From positions 1-64,000 of the forward strand of contig NZ_JABEYA020000007.1 in assembly GCF_013074385.2 (NCBI RefSeq): 64,000 nucleotides of DNA, given 5' to 3'. The translations under genes were made by a program, and so were the position numbers. How positions within the stretch are numbered: position 1 is the first letter of the stretch; each line of letters begins with the position of its first letter. Shown here in pieces: positions 19,752 to 27,775 of this stretch. Origin of the DNA: Vibrio ostreicida (GTDB lineage Bacteria; Pseudomonadota; Gammaproteobacteria; Enterobacterales; Vibrionaceae). The notes under the pieces are model-generated. The model searched no databases and was not told the origin of the DNA. It saw nothing but the letters and a program-made list of their open reading frames with translations.

Positions 19752-19882
19752 TAACGCCCAATTAAGGGGTGAGCAACGCAATACCGATGCCGCCGCATAC
19801 AACCTTAAACACTAAACGCAACGCAACGCAACGCAAAGTAAAAATGCCACGCGTTGCAAATCCCTCTTGAACAGTTTGTATT
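19752..19882 (-). repeat. attC site 2
   Basis: TAACGCCCAATTAAGGGG at the left; GCCACGCGTTGCAAATCC and ACAGTTTGTATTATG at the right. Contains a short tandem run of ACGCA (19815-19835). Belongs to the zinc-ribbon cassette. Confidence 0.85.
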
Positions 19883-19891
19883 ATGCCTATG

Positions 19892-20242
19892 CTAACCACC
19901 CAGAAAATCTAGTATTTTTTGTCCAGTACCTAGACCTCGTTTGTAAAACTCGGTGTGACCACAAGTACTGCATGATAAAAAATAAAAACGGTGTTTGTTG
20001 TAATTGAAAAATGTACTCCAAAATCCACCACTGGCTCTTAATTCACCAACCTCATATGACTCTGAACCACATTTATCACAGCAGTTGTATTCAAACTCCG
20101 ATTTCATTTTGTCATTCCCCAAGAGGTGGTTTGCCATCTGCTTATTCGCAAGCTCTTTGCCTAAAGCTCCGCACTTTTCACACTTCACTGATGAGTGTTC
20201 ATTGCTATGCCCGCACCCAAAGCACTCCCATTTACTATCCAT
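19892..20242 (-). CDS. Zinc-ribbon protein (cassette)
   Basis: 116 residues from ATG at 20242 (AAGAGGAAAT upstream). The N-terminal zinc ribbon is CFGCGHSN.....CEKCGA. A second ribbon is formed by CCDKCGSESYEVGELRA and LSCSTCGHTEFYKRG, which resembles predicted nucleic-acid-binding Zn-ribbon domains. Function unknown. Confidence 0.8.
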   Translation of the reverse strand: MDSKWECFGCGHSNEHSSVKCEKCGALGKELANKQMANHLLGNDKMKSEFEYNCCDKCGSESYEVGELRASGGFWSTFFNYNKHRFYFLSCSTCGHTEFYKRGLGTGQKILDFLGG

Positions 20243-20259
20243 ATTTCCTCTTATAGGCA

Positions 20260-20380
20260 TAACGCCCTGCTAAGTGGCTGACAACATACCACAAAACGTA
20301 AGCAAGCCACCGTAATCACAGAGCAAATTTTGAAGTAAATTCGCCGAACGTTGGCAGTCCGTCTTAAGCAGTTTGTAAGA
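20260..20380 (-). repeat. attC site 3
   Basis: TAACGCCCTGCTAAGTGGC at the left; GAACGTTGGCAGTCCGTC and AAGCAGTTTGTAAG at the right; near-duplicate of site 1. Confidence 0.85.
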
Positions 20381-20383
20381 AGA

Positions 20384-20833
20384 TTATCTACGCTGTTCTC
20401 TGGAAGGGTTATGTGGATAAACATACCCTCCTTCAGTCGCTTCAAAGGTTAAGCCAGAATCAGTAATAATTTTAACAACTACTATATACCGCTTTCCTAG
20501 AGACTGTCGCCATAAATGGTAGTTACGGTCATAAGCTGGGTTAAACTGAAATCTAACACATACTGAGCCAACCCACTCAAGCGGTACTTCTTGCGCCTTT
20601 ACTAACCTTATAAATTCATGGAGCATTGAGTCTGACAAATCTTTTAGTACACCAGAGCAACTTTGATTACTCTGGCTTCCAAACAATTCGAAGACCAAAG
20701 TATTTTCCTCACGTTCTTCGGCCAATAAAGAGAGATGACCCACAGCCCAATATCCGGAGTAGTCGTGATTTCGACCATTTAAATACTTGCAGTAATTGAT
20801 GGCGATTCCTTTAAACTCTTTCCGGCGAGCCAT
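20384..20833 (-). CDS. Hypothetical cassette protein
   Basis: 149 residues; RBS AAGGAAAG before ATG. Begins MARRKEFKGIAINYCKYLNGRNHDYSGYW. Mixed alpha/beta, no signal peptide or membrane segment, not a family I recognise. Start lies ~20 bp from the core site, as expected for a cassette. Confidence 0.75.
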   Translation of the reverse strand: MARRKEFKGIAINYCKYLNGRNHDYSGYWAVGHLSLLAEEREENTLVFELFGSQSNQSCSGVLKDLSDSMLHEFIRLVKAQEVPLEWVGSVCVRFQFNPAYDRNYHLWRQSLGKRYIVVVKIITDSGLTFEATEGGYVYPHNPSREQRR

Positions 20834-20852
20834 ATATCTTTCCTTAATCTTC

Positions 20853-20947
20853 TAACGCCGCATTAAGCGGACAAAAATAATGGGTTAAAATGTGTAGCGA
20901 AGCGAAATGTAACCCACTATTTTTGTTACATTTAAATGCCTTGTTAT
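20853..20947 (-). repeat. attC site 4
   Basis: Short type: TAACGCCGCATTAAGCGGACAAAAATA... paired with TATTTTTGTTACATTTAAATGCCTTGTTATAAC; strong inverted repeat AATAATGGGTTA / TAACCCACTATT. Confidence 0.85.
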
Positions 20948-20954
20948 AACTACG

Positions 20955-21236
20955 TTACTCTGAACCACGCCATTTAGTAAGCGCAGGAACTACATTGTAT
21001 TGATCTTTGAAGTTTACTATTTGTCTTTCTGTAAAAGAATCTGGTCTAAATCGAATACTGTTTGCAAGTTCGTTAATATAACTTTTGCCACTAGCTTTAT
21101 ATTGAGAAATTTCGGCATGAGACAGCTCAATTTCAAGCATAAACACGCCTACAGTCCCACAAACAACAGAAAGTAAATAGTCTTCCCTACTCTGAAAAAG
21201 TAACCAAGACATATATTCTTCATCTAAAACAACCAC
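20955..21236 (-). CDS. Hypothetical cassette protein
   Basis: 93 residues from GTG (GGAG upstream): EEYMSWLLFQSREDYLLSVV, then an amphipathic C-terminus with FRPDSFTERQIVNF. Not recognised. Confidence 0.65.
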   Translation of the reverse strand: MVVLDEEYMSWLLFQSREDYLLSVVCGTVGVFMLEIELSHAEISQYKASGKSYINELANSIRFRPDSFTERQIVNFKDQYNVVPALTKWRGSE

Positions 21237-21253
21237 ATTAGCTCCAGTAGTTA

Positions 21254-21347
21254 TAACGCCTTGCTAAGCGACAATAAAATTGTTGGCTAAAATAGCGAGG
21301 AACGAGCAAAAGCCAACTGTTTTTTGTCCGTTTAAGCAACTTGTTAG
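21254..21347 (-). repeat. attC site 5
   Basis: TAACGCCTTGCTAAGCGAC...GTCCGTTTAAGCAACTTGTTAGC with the inner pair AAAATTGTTGGCT/AGCCAACTGTTTT. Overlaps the last codons of the next gene. Confidence 0.85.
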
Positions 21348-21955
21348 CAATTTTGTTCAAGCTCACCTATACAACGCATTAGTTCTTTACCTTTAGTCGT
21401 GATAAACCATTTCCCTGACACATCATCAATTAACCCCAAGTCTGATAAGTACACATGGTGAAAAGACTTTGGATCGCGAGAAATACCAAGTGTATATGCT
21501 GAAGATAGGGTTTTAAACAACATTTTAGTTACGGAAGAGTTTTCAGCATATAACTCAGTTAAAACCATTAAATCAGGGGCTGTTAATTTTGCAAATAATC
21601 GAACAATTTCCGGGTGTACACTACCTTCACTGAGTTCTCTAGCTGTAACATTTGCCCACAGGGATCTGATGAAGTCATCACTTTGGCTATCGGAATTTTC
21701 TAATACGGTGTAAATAACTTGTGGCTTTACAACAACATTTGTAAAATCAGACTTATTAGCTTTCGAAATTTTATCGGCAGCCTCTCGCAATGTTTGCTCT
21801 GCAATTAATTTTTGAACGTCATTTAAAGTAGAGAATTTCTGTTCTATTAGTTTACCAATACCAACCGTAGTAGCGGTTATTGGGTAAATTAATTTGTTGA
21901 TAACTTCAACCGATGCTCCCCAAACTTCCTTTGGGATTTCTTTTAAAAATTCCAT
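21344..21955 (-). CDS. DUF4393 / Abi-alpha-like protein (cassette)
   Basis: 203 residues; GGAG before ATG. The N-terminal helical region (GKLIEQKFSTLNDVQKLIAEQTLREA), then SDDFIRSLWANVTARELSEGSVHPEIVRLFAKLTAPDL and a C-terminal winged-helix-like part (LSDLGLIDDVSGKWFITTKGKEL) resemble DUF4393, also called Abi-alpha. Members are linked to abortive infection. The assignment rests on pattern memory only. Confidence 0.55.
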   Translation of the reverse strand: MEFLKEIPKEVWGASVEVINKLIYPITATTVGIGKLIEQKFSTLNDVQKLIAEQTLREAADKISKANKSDFTNVVVKPQVIYTVLENSDSQSDDFIRSLWANVTARELSEGSVHPEIVRLFAKLTAPDLMVLTELYAENSSVTKMLFKTLSSAYTLGISRDPKSFHHVYLSDLGLIDDVSGKWFITTKGKELMRCIGELEQNC

Positions 21956-21989
21956 TTATACTCCAGTGTTCGAAATTACGATTAATTGC

Positions 21990-22109
21990 TAACGCCGCGT
22001 TAAGTAGTGAGCAACGCTACCACTGAACCTAACCATACCACCGTAAACACAAAACCCAACGATGGAATGAAAAATGCCAAGCGTTGGGAATCCGTCTTAA
22101 ACGCTTTGT
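21990..22109 (-). repeat. attC site 6, terminal part displaced by IS copy 1
   Basis: TAACGCCGCGTTAAGTAGTGAGC at the left; AAGCGTTGGGAATCCGTC and AAACGCTTTGT at the right, then the IS110 element begins. The remaining bases of the site lie beyond the element at about 23294. Confidence 0.8.
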
Positions 22110-22140
22110 ATGGATAATAAGCACTCCAATCGGGTAAGGT

Positions 22141-22281
22141 GAGACCCAGACTTTAGCTGCAACTAAAGTTCTTCTATCTGATAGTTCGATTAAATGATGG
22201 CTCCTCTATCGAGAGACCGATAACAAGTACGAACGTCAGATAGAACTCCAAGCACCACACTCGAATAGTCTTCTGGGTCTC
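22141..22281 (+). ncRNA. Candidate bridge RNA of IS110 copy 1
   Basis: A perfect 10-bp outer stem GAGACCCAGA (22141-22150) pairs with TCTGGGTCTC (22272-22281). Inside are a hairpin CTTTAG/CTAAAG, a long bulged stem AGTTC-TTC-TATCTGA against TCAGATAGAACT (22236-22247), and an inner TATCG/CGATA hairpin. IS110-family elements are known to encode a structured bridge RNA in a non-coding end, which guides target choice. The structure is seen; the RNA's existence and guides are inferred. Confidence 0.55.
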
Positions 22282-22314
22282 GAGCCCGCATTTGCAAGCA
22301 AGAGTTAGCTTATT

Positions 22315-23270
22315 ATGAATACAAACACACTTCAAAACATTAATGTTGGCGTTGATACAGGTAAGTCACAATTAGACATCTATATCCGTCCACTCGATAT
22401 TTACTTCACCGTACCAAACACCGATAAAGGCATCAGCGATGCCATCAAAACCATTAAGAAACACAAGCCTCAACGCGTCGTCATCGAAGCTACAGGTCGA
22501 TTAGAAATGCCATTCATACTTTCCTGTGACAAAGCCAAATTACCTTATGTTGTTGCCAACCCACTACGTATTAAAAGGTTTGCTGAGGCTATTGGGCAAC
22601 GTGCTAAGAATGACCGCTTAGATGCCGCGCTCATCGCACATTATGCCGAAAGAGTTCAACCCGAACTGACTAAGCTAAAAAGCGAAAACATACGCCTTAT
22701 GAGTGACTTAGTCACGAGGCGGAACCAACTACTCACCATGCAAACCATGGAAAGAAACCGACTACAAATATTACCTAAAAATATATCATCGACCATTACC
22801 CCTATTCTGACCGCTCTAAAAAATCAGCTTGAAAAAGTAGAGGCAAAGATAGAAAAACTGATTGAGAGCAGTCATGAGTATCAAGCTAAGAGCACCATTC
22901 TTCAAAGCATGCCAGGCGTTGGAAAAGTCCTAGCCGCCTCCCTAATTAGCAATGTACCCGAACTCGGTTTTATCACTAACAAGCAAGCTTCTTCTCTCAT
23001 TGGCGTCGCACCTATAGCAAGAGAAAGTGGACGCTTTAAAGGCAAACGGATGATAAAAGGAGGTCGACCTCAAGTTAGAACCGTTATGTATATGGCAATG
23101 ATGTCTGCCATCCAATGTAACCCTGTTTTTAAGGCTACATATAAAAGATTACTTGCGGCGGGTAAACCAAAAAAATCGCAATCGTTGCCTGCATGAGAAA
23201 GATGGTTGTCATACTTAATTCAATGATAAGAGACGGTGTAATGTGGGATAAGAATAGCGCCCCAAATTAG
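22315..23270 (+). pseudogene. IS110 transposase, copy 1, frameshifted near the C-terminus
   Basis: Same protein as copy 2 (D14, E58, D100, D103 and Ser238 all present), but one G is missing after the A7 run at 23169-23175, so the frame ends at 23196 after GKPKKSQSLPA. About 30 C-terminal residues (KKVAIVACMRKMVV...NSAPN) are lost. It could be inactive, or rescued in trans by copy 2. Confidence 0.85.
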
Positions 23271-23301
23271 CTATTGACGCCATAGTCTCTTGTATGGCGA
23301 T

Positions 23302-23652
23302 TTACTTTAGACTTGCTTGGATTATCAGTAACTCAATTTCATTGTCCGATGTATTAACCAAGCCATGGGTGCCAAAACGTTTATTAACTATCATATCTCC
23401 TGAAGCCACTTTTCTATCCTCGCCTTCAATGGTCATAGTGCCTTCACCTTTCAAAATGATATACATTTCTTCGTCATCTCCGTGAGTATGTTCACCCATA
23501 GAACTTCCAGGTGGCATAACGACACGGATGGCAAAATCCCAAGCACCATCGAAATCTTTACGTCTGAATGCACGATAGATATCTATTGAACCTTCTCCAT
23601 CATGGCTATTTTCGTCGACTTCTTTATCACAAGTGTAGAAATTACGTATCAT
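23302..23652 (-). CDS. Cupin domain protein (cassette)
   Basis: 116 residues. Cupin motif 1 GEHTHGDDEEMYIILKGEG with metal ligands His, His, Glu, and motif 2 GDMIVNKRFGTHGLVN with His. Single-domain cupin; may bind metal and act as a small-molecule enzyme or sensor. The IS element abuts its 3' side. Confidence 0.9.
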   Translation of the reverse strand: MIRNFYTCDKEVDENSHDGEGSIDIYRAFRRKDFDGAWDFAIRVVMPPGSSMGEHTHGDDEEMYIILKGEGTMTIEGEDRKVASGDMIVNKRFGTHGLVNTSDNEIELLIIQASLK

Positions 23653-23701
23653 ATTTTCCGAATTCCTCTTTGATTATTTTCCGCAGATCTACTGAGCGCC
23701 A

Positions 23702-23793
23702 TAACGCTGCACTAAGCTGCCGCAAACATGTGGCTACACTTTTGCGAAGCAAAAATGCCACGTGTTGGAGGTCAGTTTGAGTGCCTTGTTATG
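23702..23793 (-). repeat. attC site 7
   Basis: TAACGCTGCACTAAGCTG...GCCACGTGTTGGAGGTCAG...GTGCCTTGTTATG; inner inverted repeat CTTTTGCGAAGCAAAAATGCCA. Confidence 0.85.
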
Positions 23794-24277
23794 TGTGTAG
23801 TTCCAGTGTGTAGGTCTGCTCTTCACGCTCACTGCCCCAAAGTACCACCACTTTGCTTGATGTAAGCTTAAAACCAAGATCTTCATAGATACTTAGAGCT
23901 AACCCTAAATTACTTTCCGTCCATAATTGAACCTTTGAATAACCTGCTTGTTTGGCAAAACTAATAGACGTTGATAGCAATTTACTACCTATACCTTTAC
24001 CTCGAAGTTGAGGGGCTAGAATAAACCACCTTAGTTGAGCTATTGAATCCGTATTTTGGCAAATAGCGATTGAACCTAAAACCTGACCTTTGCATTCAAC
24101 AAGCCAAATTTTCTCTCTATCATTTTGATTCAGCACAAATTGTGATAACGGCTCAGCTACATATGCTTCAAAGGTAAAATCATACCCGTTTTCAACCGCT
24201 GCATATTTACCATGTAAAAAGATGACAGATCCTATATCTCCACATAGCATGTTACTCCGAATTACGATGTCATCCAT
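23789..24277 (-). CDS. GNAT family N-acetyltransferase (cassette)
   Basis: 162 residues from ATG at 24277 (AAAGGT upstream). The frame extends further into the R1 repeat but without a ribosome binding site. APQLRGKGIGSKLLSTSISFA is the acetyl-CoA loop and NLGLALSIYEDLGF the motif B. The core site GTTATGT and the promoter-bearing R1 repeat lie directly upstream, so R1 may drive it. Confidence 0.9.
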   Translation of the reverse strand: MDDIVIRSNMLCGDIGSVIFLHGKYAAVENGYDFTFEAYVAEPLSQFVLNQNDREKIWLVECKGQVLGSIAICQNTDSIAQLRWFILAPQLRGKGIGSKLLSTSISFAKQAGYSKVQLWTESNLGLALSIYEDLGFKLTSSKVVVLWGSEREEQTYTLELHT

Positions 24278-24303
24278 GATAGTTACCTTTTGGTGAAAAC
24301 ACA

Positions 24304-24553
24304 TAACATTCTTAATAACAGGCAGTCTCGTTTTTCTGTCTGCCTGACTTACCATCAACCTATCATAAGCCACTAAAAATTAAAGTAAATGTATCAAACT
24401 ATACATTCTGTCATCATATAAAAACGAGCGTGTGTGTTATCACTTTACCCATGCGCGTTATCTTAGCAAGAACAGCGTAAATTTCTTTAATAACAATGGC
24501 TTATAATACCTTCTAACAGCTAAATGAGACTGGACTGTCGGAAAAACAAGCCA
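24304..24553 (-). repeat. R1 repeat, copy A (attI-like, promoter-bearing)
   Basis: About 250 bp, strongly similar to copies at 28421 and 33989. In each case the repeat starts, on the plus strand, at TAACATTCTTAATAAC, exactly at an integron core site. Contains the hairpin CAGGCAG/CTGCCTG (24319-24346) and, on the minus strand, TTTACT-N16-TATGAT reading toward the cassettes. Here it is joined directly to R2. Confidence 0.8.
24362..24389 (-). promoter_or_regulatory. Predicted promoter inside R1 copy A
   Basis: -35 TTTACT (24384-24389), 16-bp spacer, -10 TATGAT (24362-24367) on the minus strand, ~85 bp upstream of the GNAT start at 24277. The same boxes and spacing are kept in the other two R1 copies. 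Confidence 0.5.
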
Positions 24554-24566
24554 GACTGCAATAAGA

Positions 24567-24716
24567 GATCTTCAATATGTGTTTGTCGTAAGCCATGCTT
24601 AATGACCGAAATGACAAAGCGAAGTAGATAACTTTGTTGTTCGAAGAGCATTGGCTGCTCGCGCAGCCAATAGGATATTATTGCCTATTGACAGGCAGAA
24701 GGCTCATATGTGTTAG
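24567..24716. repeat. R2 repeat, copy 1
   Basis: About 150 bp also found at 31574-31726. Contains a perfect hairpin TTGGCTGC-GCGA...GCAGCCAA and a second one TTGCCTATTGACAGGCA. Ends with ATGTGTTAGGC, which matches the GTTRRRY core. It occupies the place where the attC of the following GNAT cassette should be. Confidence 0.75.
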
Positions 24717-24724
24717 GCTTCGAG

Positions 24725-25165
24725 TTAAAGGGATAGAAGCAACTCTATTTCACGCCCTTCAACTAATTGACCTGTTGATACAAAACCACAACTTTCGTAG
24801 AAACCTTGAGGACTATCTGAACCTGTAACAACACTTGTGTATAGAGCCGATATTCCGAACTCATTAACCAATGCTGATTTCAACAAATCAATAGCGATAC
24901 GCCCATAACCCTTTGACTGTTCAGATTTATCGAGCATAAACCGCCAAAGTTCAAACTTACCTGAAACTGTGTCCGCATTTACTAAAACAAAGCCAATTGG
25001 ATTATTGTCAGAATAGATACCTTTGAACCAAGGAAAGCTCATAAAGTTTGCTTCAGCCAATGAAATCGCATTGCTTTCAACATGATCTAGCTGATTTTGA
25101 GCTACCCGTAGTTGGCAAATCTCATAGAAGTTCGCTTTGTCTATACTTCTTAACTCGATGCTCAT
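24725..25165 (-). CDS. GNAT family N-acetyltransferase (cassette)
   Basis: 146 residues. LDKSEQSKGYGRIAIDLLKSAL is the acetyl-CoA loop and SDSPQGFYESCGFVSTGQ the motif B. Similar to spermidine/BltD-type acetyltransferases in overall pattern; substrate unproven. Its 3' side is R2 instead of a normal attC. Confidence 0.9.
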   Translation of the reverse strand: MSIELRSIDKANFYEICQLRVAQNQLDHVESNAISLAEANFMSFPWFKGIYSDNNPIGFVLVNADTVSGKFELWRFMLDKSEQSKGYGRIAIDLLKSALVNEFGISALYTSVVTGSDSPQGFYESCGFVSTGQLVEGREIELLLSL

Positions 25166-25188
25166 ACTATCAATTTCCTACGAAAACA

Positions 25189-25309
25189 TAACGCCAAATT
25201 AAGTAGGAGCAACGCTCCCGCCTAAACTAAACCATTGTGCTGTAAACACTTAAGCTGATTCAAACCGAAAATGCCGAGCGTTGCGAATCTGCTTGAATTT
25301 ATTGTTATG
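25189..25309 (-). repeat. attC site 8
   Basis: TAACGCCAAATTAAGTAGGAGC...GCCGAGCGTTGCGAATCTGCTTGAATTTATTGTTATG. Confidence 0.85.
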
Positions 25310-25317
25310 TGTTTGGT

Positions 25318-25602
25318 TTAACCAGTTAGCTTCGATTCCAAACTTTTGATTCTATTGGTGCATACCTTACTAAAGCAACCAAGTTCTTTTTCCCACTGTT
25401 TATTGCTTATAGGCATAACACGCAAGTCCCCTAAAGCTTTGGGATGGCACCAAGACTTCAGAGCATTCAAAGCACTTATTTGCTCGCTAATATTGTCCTG
25501 AGCATATTGATCCCTTAAGCGTTCTAATTCAAATTGCGCCTGCTCATGATTGGATTGCTTAAGTATTTGAATTAGCCCATTTAGCTTTTCGTCCAAAATC
25601 AT
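25318..25602 (-). CDS. Hypothetical helical cassette protein
   Basis: 94 residues from ATG at 25602; a longer frame starts at 25626 inside the attC. Almost entirely helical (LDEKLNGLIQILKQSNHEQAQFELERL), ends with CTNRIKSLESKLTG. Not recognised. Confidence 0.65.
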   Translation of the reverse strand: MILDEKLNGLIQILKQSNHEQAQFELERLRDQYAQDNISEQISALNALKSWCHPKALGDLRVMPISNKQWEKELGCFSKVCTNRIKSLESKLTG

Positions 25603-25625
25603 ACCCCTAGCCTTCTTAAAACACA

Positions 25626-25743
25626 TAACGCTTTGCTAAGGTGTGAGCAAAGCAATACCTTAGCCTCCGCATAATACCTTAAACACATAAACCAACGCAT
25701 AGTAAAAATGCCACGCGTTGCGAATCACTCTTAAATGCTTTGT
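25626..25743 (-). repeat. attC site 9, terminal part displaced by IS copy 2
   Basis: TAACGCTTTGCTAAGGTG...GCCACGCGTTGCGAATCACTC..AAATGCTTTGT; the IS110 element starts immediately after, and the missing core bases TAGTG resume at 26929. Confidence 0.85.
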
Positions 25744-25774
25744 ATGGATAATAAGCACTCCAATCGGGTAAGGT

Positions 25775-25915
25775 GAGACCCAGACTTTAGCTGCAACTAA
25801 AGTTCTTCTATCTGATAGTTCGATTAAATGATGGCTCCTCTATCGAGAGACCGATAACAAGTACGAACGTCAGATAGAACTCCAAGCACCACACTCGAAT
25901 AGTCTTCTGGGTCTC
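25775..25915 (+). ncRNA. Candidate bridge RNA of IS110 copy 2
   Basis: Same nested stems as in copy 1: outer GAGACCCAGA (25775-25784) with TCTGGGTCTC (25906-25915). It lies between the left IS end and the transposase start. Confidence 0.55.
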
Positions 25916-25948
25916 GAGCCCGCATTTGCAAGCAAGAGTTAGCTTATT

Positions 25949-26905
25949 ATGAATACAAACACACTTCAAAACATTAATGTTGGCGTTGATACCGGTAAGT
26001 CACAATTAGACATCTATATCCGTCCACTCGACATTTACTTCACCGTACCAAACACCGATAAAGGCATCAGCGATGCCATCAAAACCATTAAGAAACACAA
26101 ACCTCAACGCGTCGTCATCGAAGCTACAGGTCGATTAGAAATGCCATTCATACTTTCCTGTGACAAAGCCAAATTACCTTATGTTGTTGCCAACCCACTA
26201 CGTATTAAAAGGTTTGCTGAGGCTATTGGGCAACGTGCTAAGAATGACCGCTTAGATGCCGCGCTCATCGCACATTATGCCGAAAGAGTTCAGCCCGAAC
26301 TGACCAAGCTAAAAAGCGAAAACATACGCCTTATGAGTGACTTAGTCACGAGGCGGAACCAACTACTCACCATGCAAACCATGGAAAGAAACCGACTACA
26401 AATATTACCCAAAAATATCTCATCGACCATTACCCCTATTCTGACCGCTCTAAAAAATCAGCTTGAAAAAGTAGAGGCAAAGATAGCAAAATTGATTGAG
26501 AGCTGTCCTGAGTATCAAGCTAAGAGCACCATTCTTCAAAGCATGCCTGGCGTTGGGAAAGTCCTAGCCGCCTCCCTAATTAGCAATGTACCCGAACTCG
26601 GTTTTATCACTAACAAGCAAGCTTCTTCTCTCATTGGCATCGCACCTATAACAAGAGAAAGTGGACGCTTTAAAGGCAAACGGATGATAAAAGGAGGTCG
26701 ACCTCAAGTTAGAACCGTTATGTATATGGCAATGATGTCTGCCATCCAATGTAACCCAGTTTTTAAGGCTACTTATGAACGATTACTTGCGGCGGGTAAA
26801 CCAAAAAAAGTCGCAATCGTTGCCTGCATGAGAAAGATGGTTGTCATACTTAATTCAATGATAAGAGACGGTGTAATGTGGGATAAGAATAGCGCCCCAA
26901 ATTAG
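25949..26905 (+). CDS. IS110-family transposase (DEDD + Ser), copy 2, intact
   Basis: 318 residues. The RuvC-like N-terminal domain has acidic residues D14 (GVDTG), E58 (VIEATG), D100 and D103 (KNDRLDA). After a coiled-coil linker, the C-terminal Transposase_20 domain has MPGVGKVLAASL, SSLIGIAPITRESGRFKGKR with the likely catalytic Ser238, and GGRPQVRTVMYMA. It performs RNA-guided excision and insertion by family analogy. A tRNA-like or operon context is absent; it is transcribed opposite to the cassettes. Confidence 0.95.
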   Translation: MNTNTLQNINVGVDTGKSQLDIYIRPLDIYFTVPNTDKGISDAIKTIKKHKPQRVVIEATGRLEMPFILSCDKAKLPYVVANPLRIKRFAEAIGQRAKNDRLDAALIAHYAERVQPELTKLKSENIRLMSDLVTRRNQLLTMQTMERNRLQILPKNISSTITPILTALKNQLEKVEAKIAKLIESCPEYQAKSTILQSMPGVGKVLAASLISNVPELGFITNKQASSLIGIAPITRESGRFKGKRMIKGGRPQVRTVMYMAMMSAIQCNPVFKATYERLLAAGKPKKVAIVACMRKMVVILNSMIRDGVMWDKNSAPN

Positions 26906-27757
26906 CTATTGACGCCATAGTCTCTTGTTAGTGCTGATGTTGTACGTATATGCGCAGATTTCATCATCAACCAATAATATTTCTTCCGTTTTGGAGTAAA
27001 AGCGCTGGTCAGAAGATAACACTAGCTTTGTATTGGTTAAACCAACTAAATCCTTGGTTGCGGAAAAAACACCTTCTACCATTTCTTCGTTTCTGGCAAG
27101 CAGTATTGCCTTACTTGTAATCGGAACACATACCTCGATATTTGAGGTGTTCAGACCAAAGTAAAACCCTTTGCCACCTTCAGGATGGCTCAGAATAAAA
27201 GGATTATCCGAGGTTATAACATTAAGGTCATCATCTTCGATTATATGTAATTGATAAAACTTATTCGACAAGCACTCTTGCACAGTATCTATTAGTGTTA
27301 ACTCTGCCACTATCAAATCAGTTTTTGAGTATTCGAATTCGGCTTTATTAGAGACATTTATATTTTGGCTCATGCTAGCAACGATTTCCTTAGTTCTCCG
27401 CATCGGTCTTTCCAAGACTTCTCTATGGGAGGGTGTTCGCAAGTAAAGTGTCGCTAGTAGCAAAATCAAATGCTTCATGTCTTCATTAGGTGGTAGGCAA
27501 GAATGAGTATTGATGTGACTAATTGCCTTACTAATATTGGGTTCTATTTGTTCTGCGTAGAAGTTTTCAACGATCAGAGAGTTCTGGTGATCTACGGTAT
27601 AGTAGTCTCGTTGAGCGCATGCATCATTTGGGCTAGTAGAAAATGGCTTACCATTATTATTTGGTACAGCCCAAAATGGTGAAGAGTTTTCACCACCACT
27701 TGTAAACCCCTTCAAGTAGCACTTTGGAATGTAATGGTGTTTTGCTTTTCTGCCCAT
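26906..27757 (-). CDS. DUF4238 protein (cassette), C-terminus altered by IS copy 2
   Basis: 283 residues from ATG at 27757, which has a near-ideal AGGAGG; a longer frame exists. N-terminal HHYIPKCYLKGFT is the DUF4238 signature, with ITSDNPF further on. The family has no firm function. The last codons (KRLWRQ) and the stop come from the right end of the IS element: before insertion the frame would have continued into the attC. Function may or may not survive. Confidence 0.85.
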   Translation of the reverse strand: MGRKAKHHYIPKCYLKGFTSGGENSSPFWAVPNNNGKPFSTSPNDACAQRDYYTVDHQNSLIVENFYAEQIEPNISKAISHINTHSCLPPNEDMKHLILLLATLYLRTPSHREVLERPMRRTKEIVASMSQNINVSNKAEFEYSKTDLIVAELTLIDTVQECLSNKFYQLHIIEDDDLNVITSDNPFILSHPEGGKGFYFGLNTSNIEVCVPITSKAILLARNEEMVEGVFSATKDLVGLTNTKLVLSSDQRFYSKTEEILLVDDEICAYTYNISTNKRLWRQ

Positions 27758-27775
27758 GCAACCTCCTGTAAGCAC

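Larger units (their letters stand above)
22110..23293 (+). mobile_element. IS110-family insertion sequence, copy 1 (1184 bp), attC-associated
   Basis: Its ends were set by comparing the two copies: identity starts after CTTTGT at the left and ends with CTCTTGT at the right. The 205-bp left non-coding end is highly structured; the right non-coding end is short. This copy is one base shorter than copy 2 because of a deletion in the transposase gene. Both copies sit at the same point of an attC site, next to the core. Confidence 0.9.
25744..26928 (+). mobile_element. IS110-family insertion sequence, copy 2 (1185 bp), attC-associated
   Basis: Nearly identical to copy 1, and with an intact transposase. 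Removing 25744-26928 restores AAATGCTTTGT-TAGTG, a normal attC end, which defines the insertion point. No target duplication beyond the shared TTGT is seen, as expected for IS110 elements. Inserted in the same orientation and at the same attC position as copy 1. Confidence 0.93.

Noticed and set aside
24278..24373. N-terminal extension of the GNAT gene at 23789
   Set aside because: The extra codons lie in repeat R1 and the core site; the ATG at 24277 has its own ribosome binding site.
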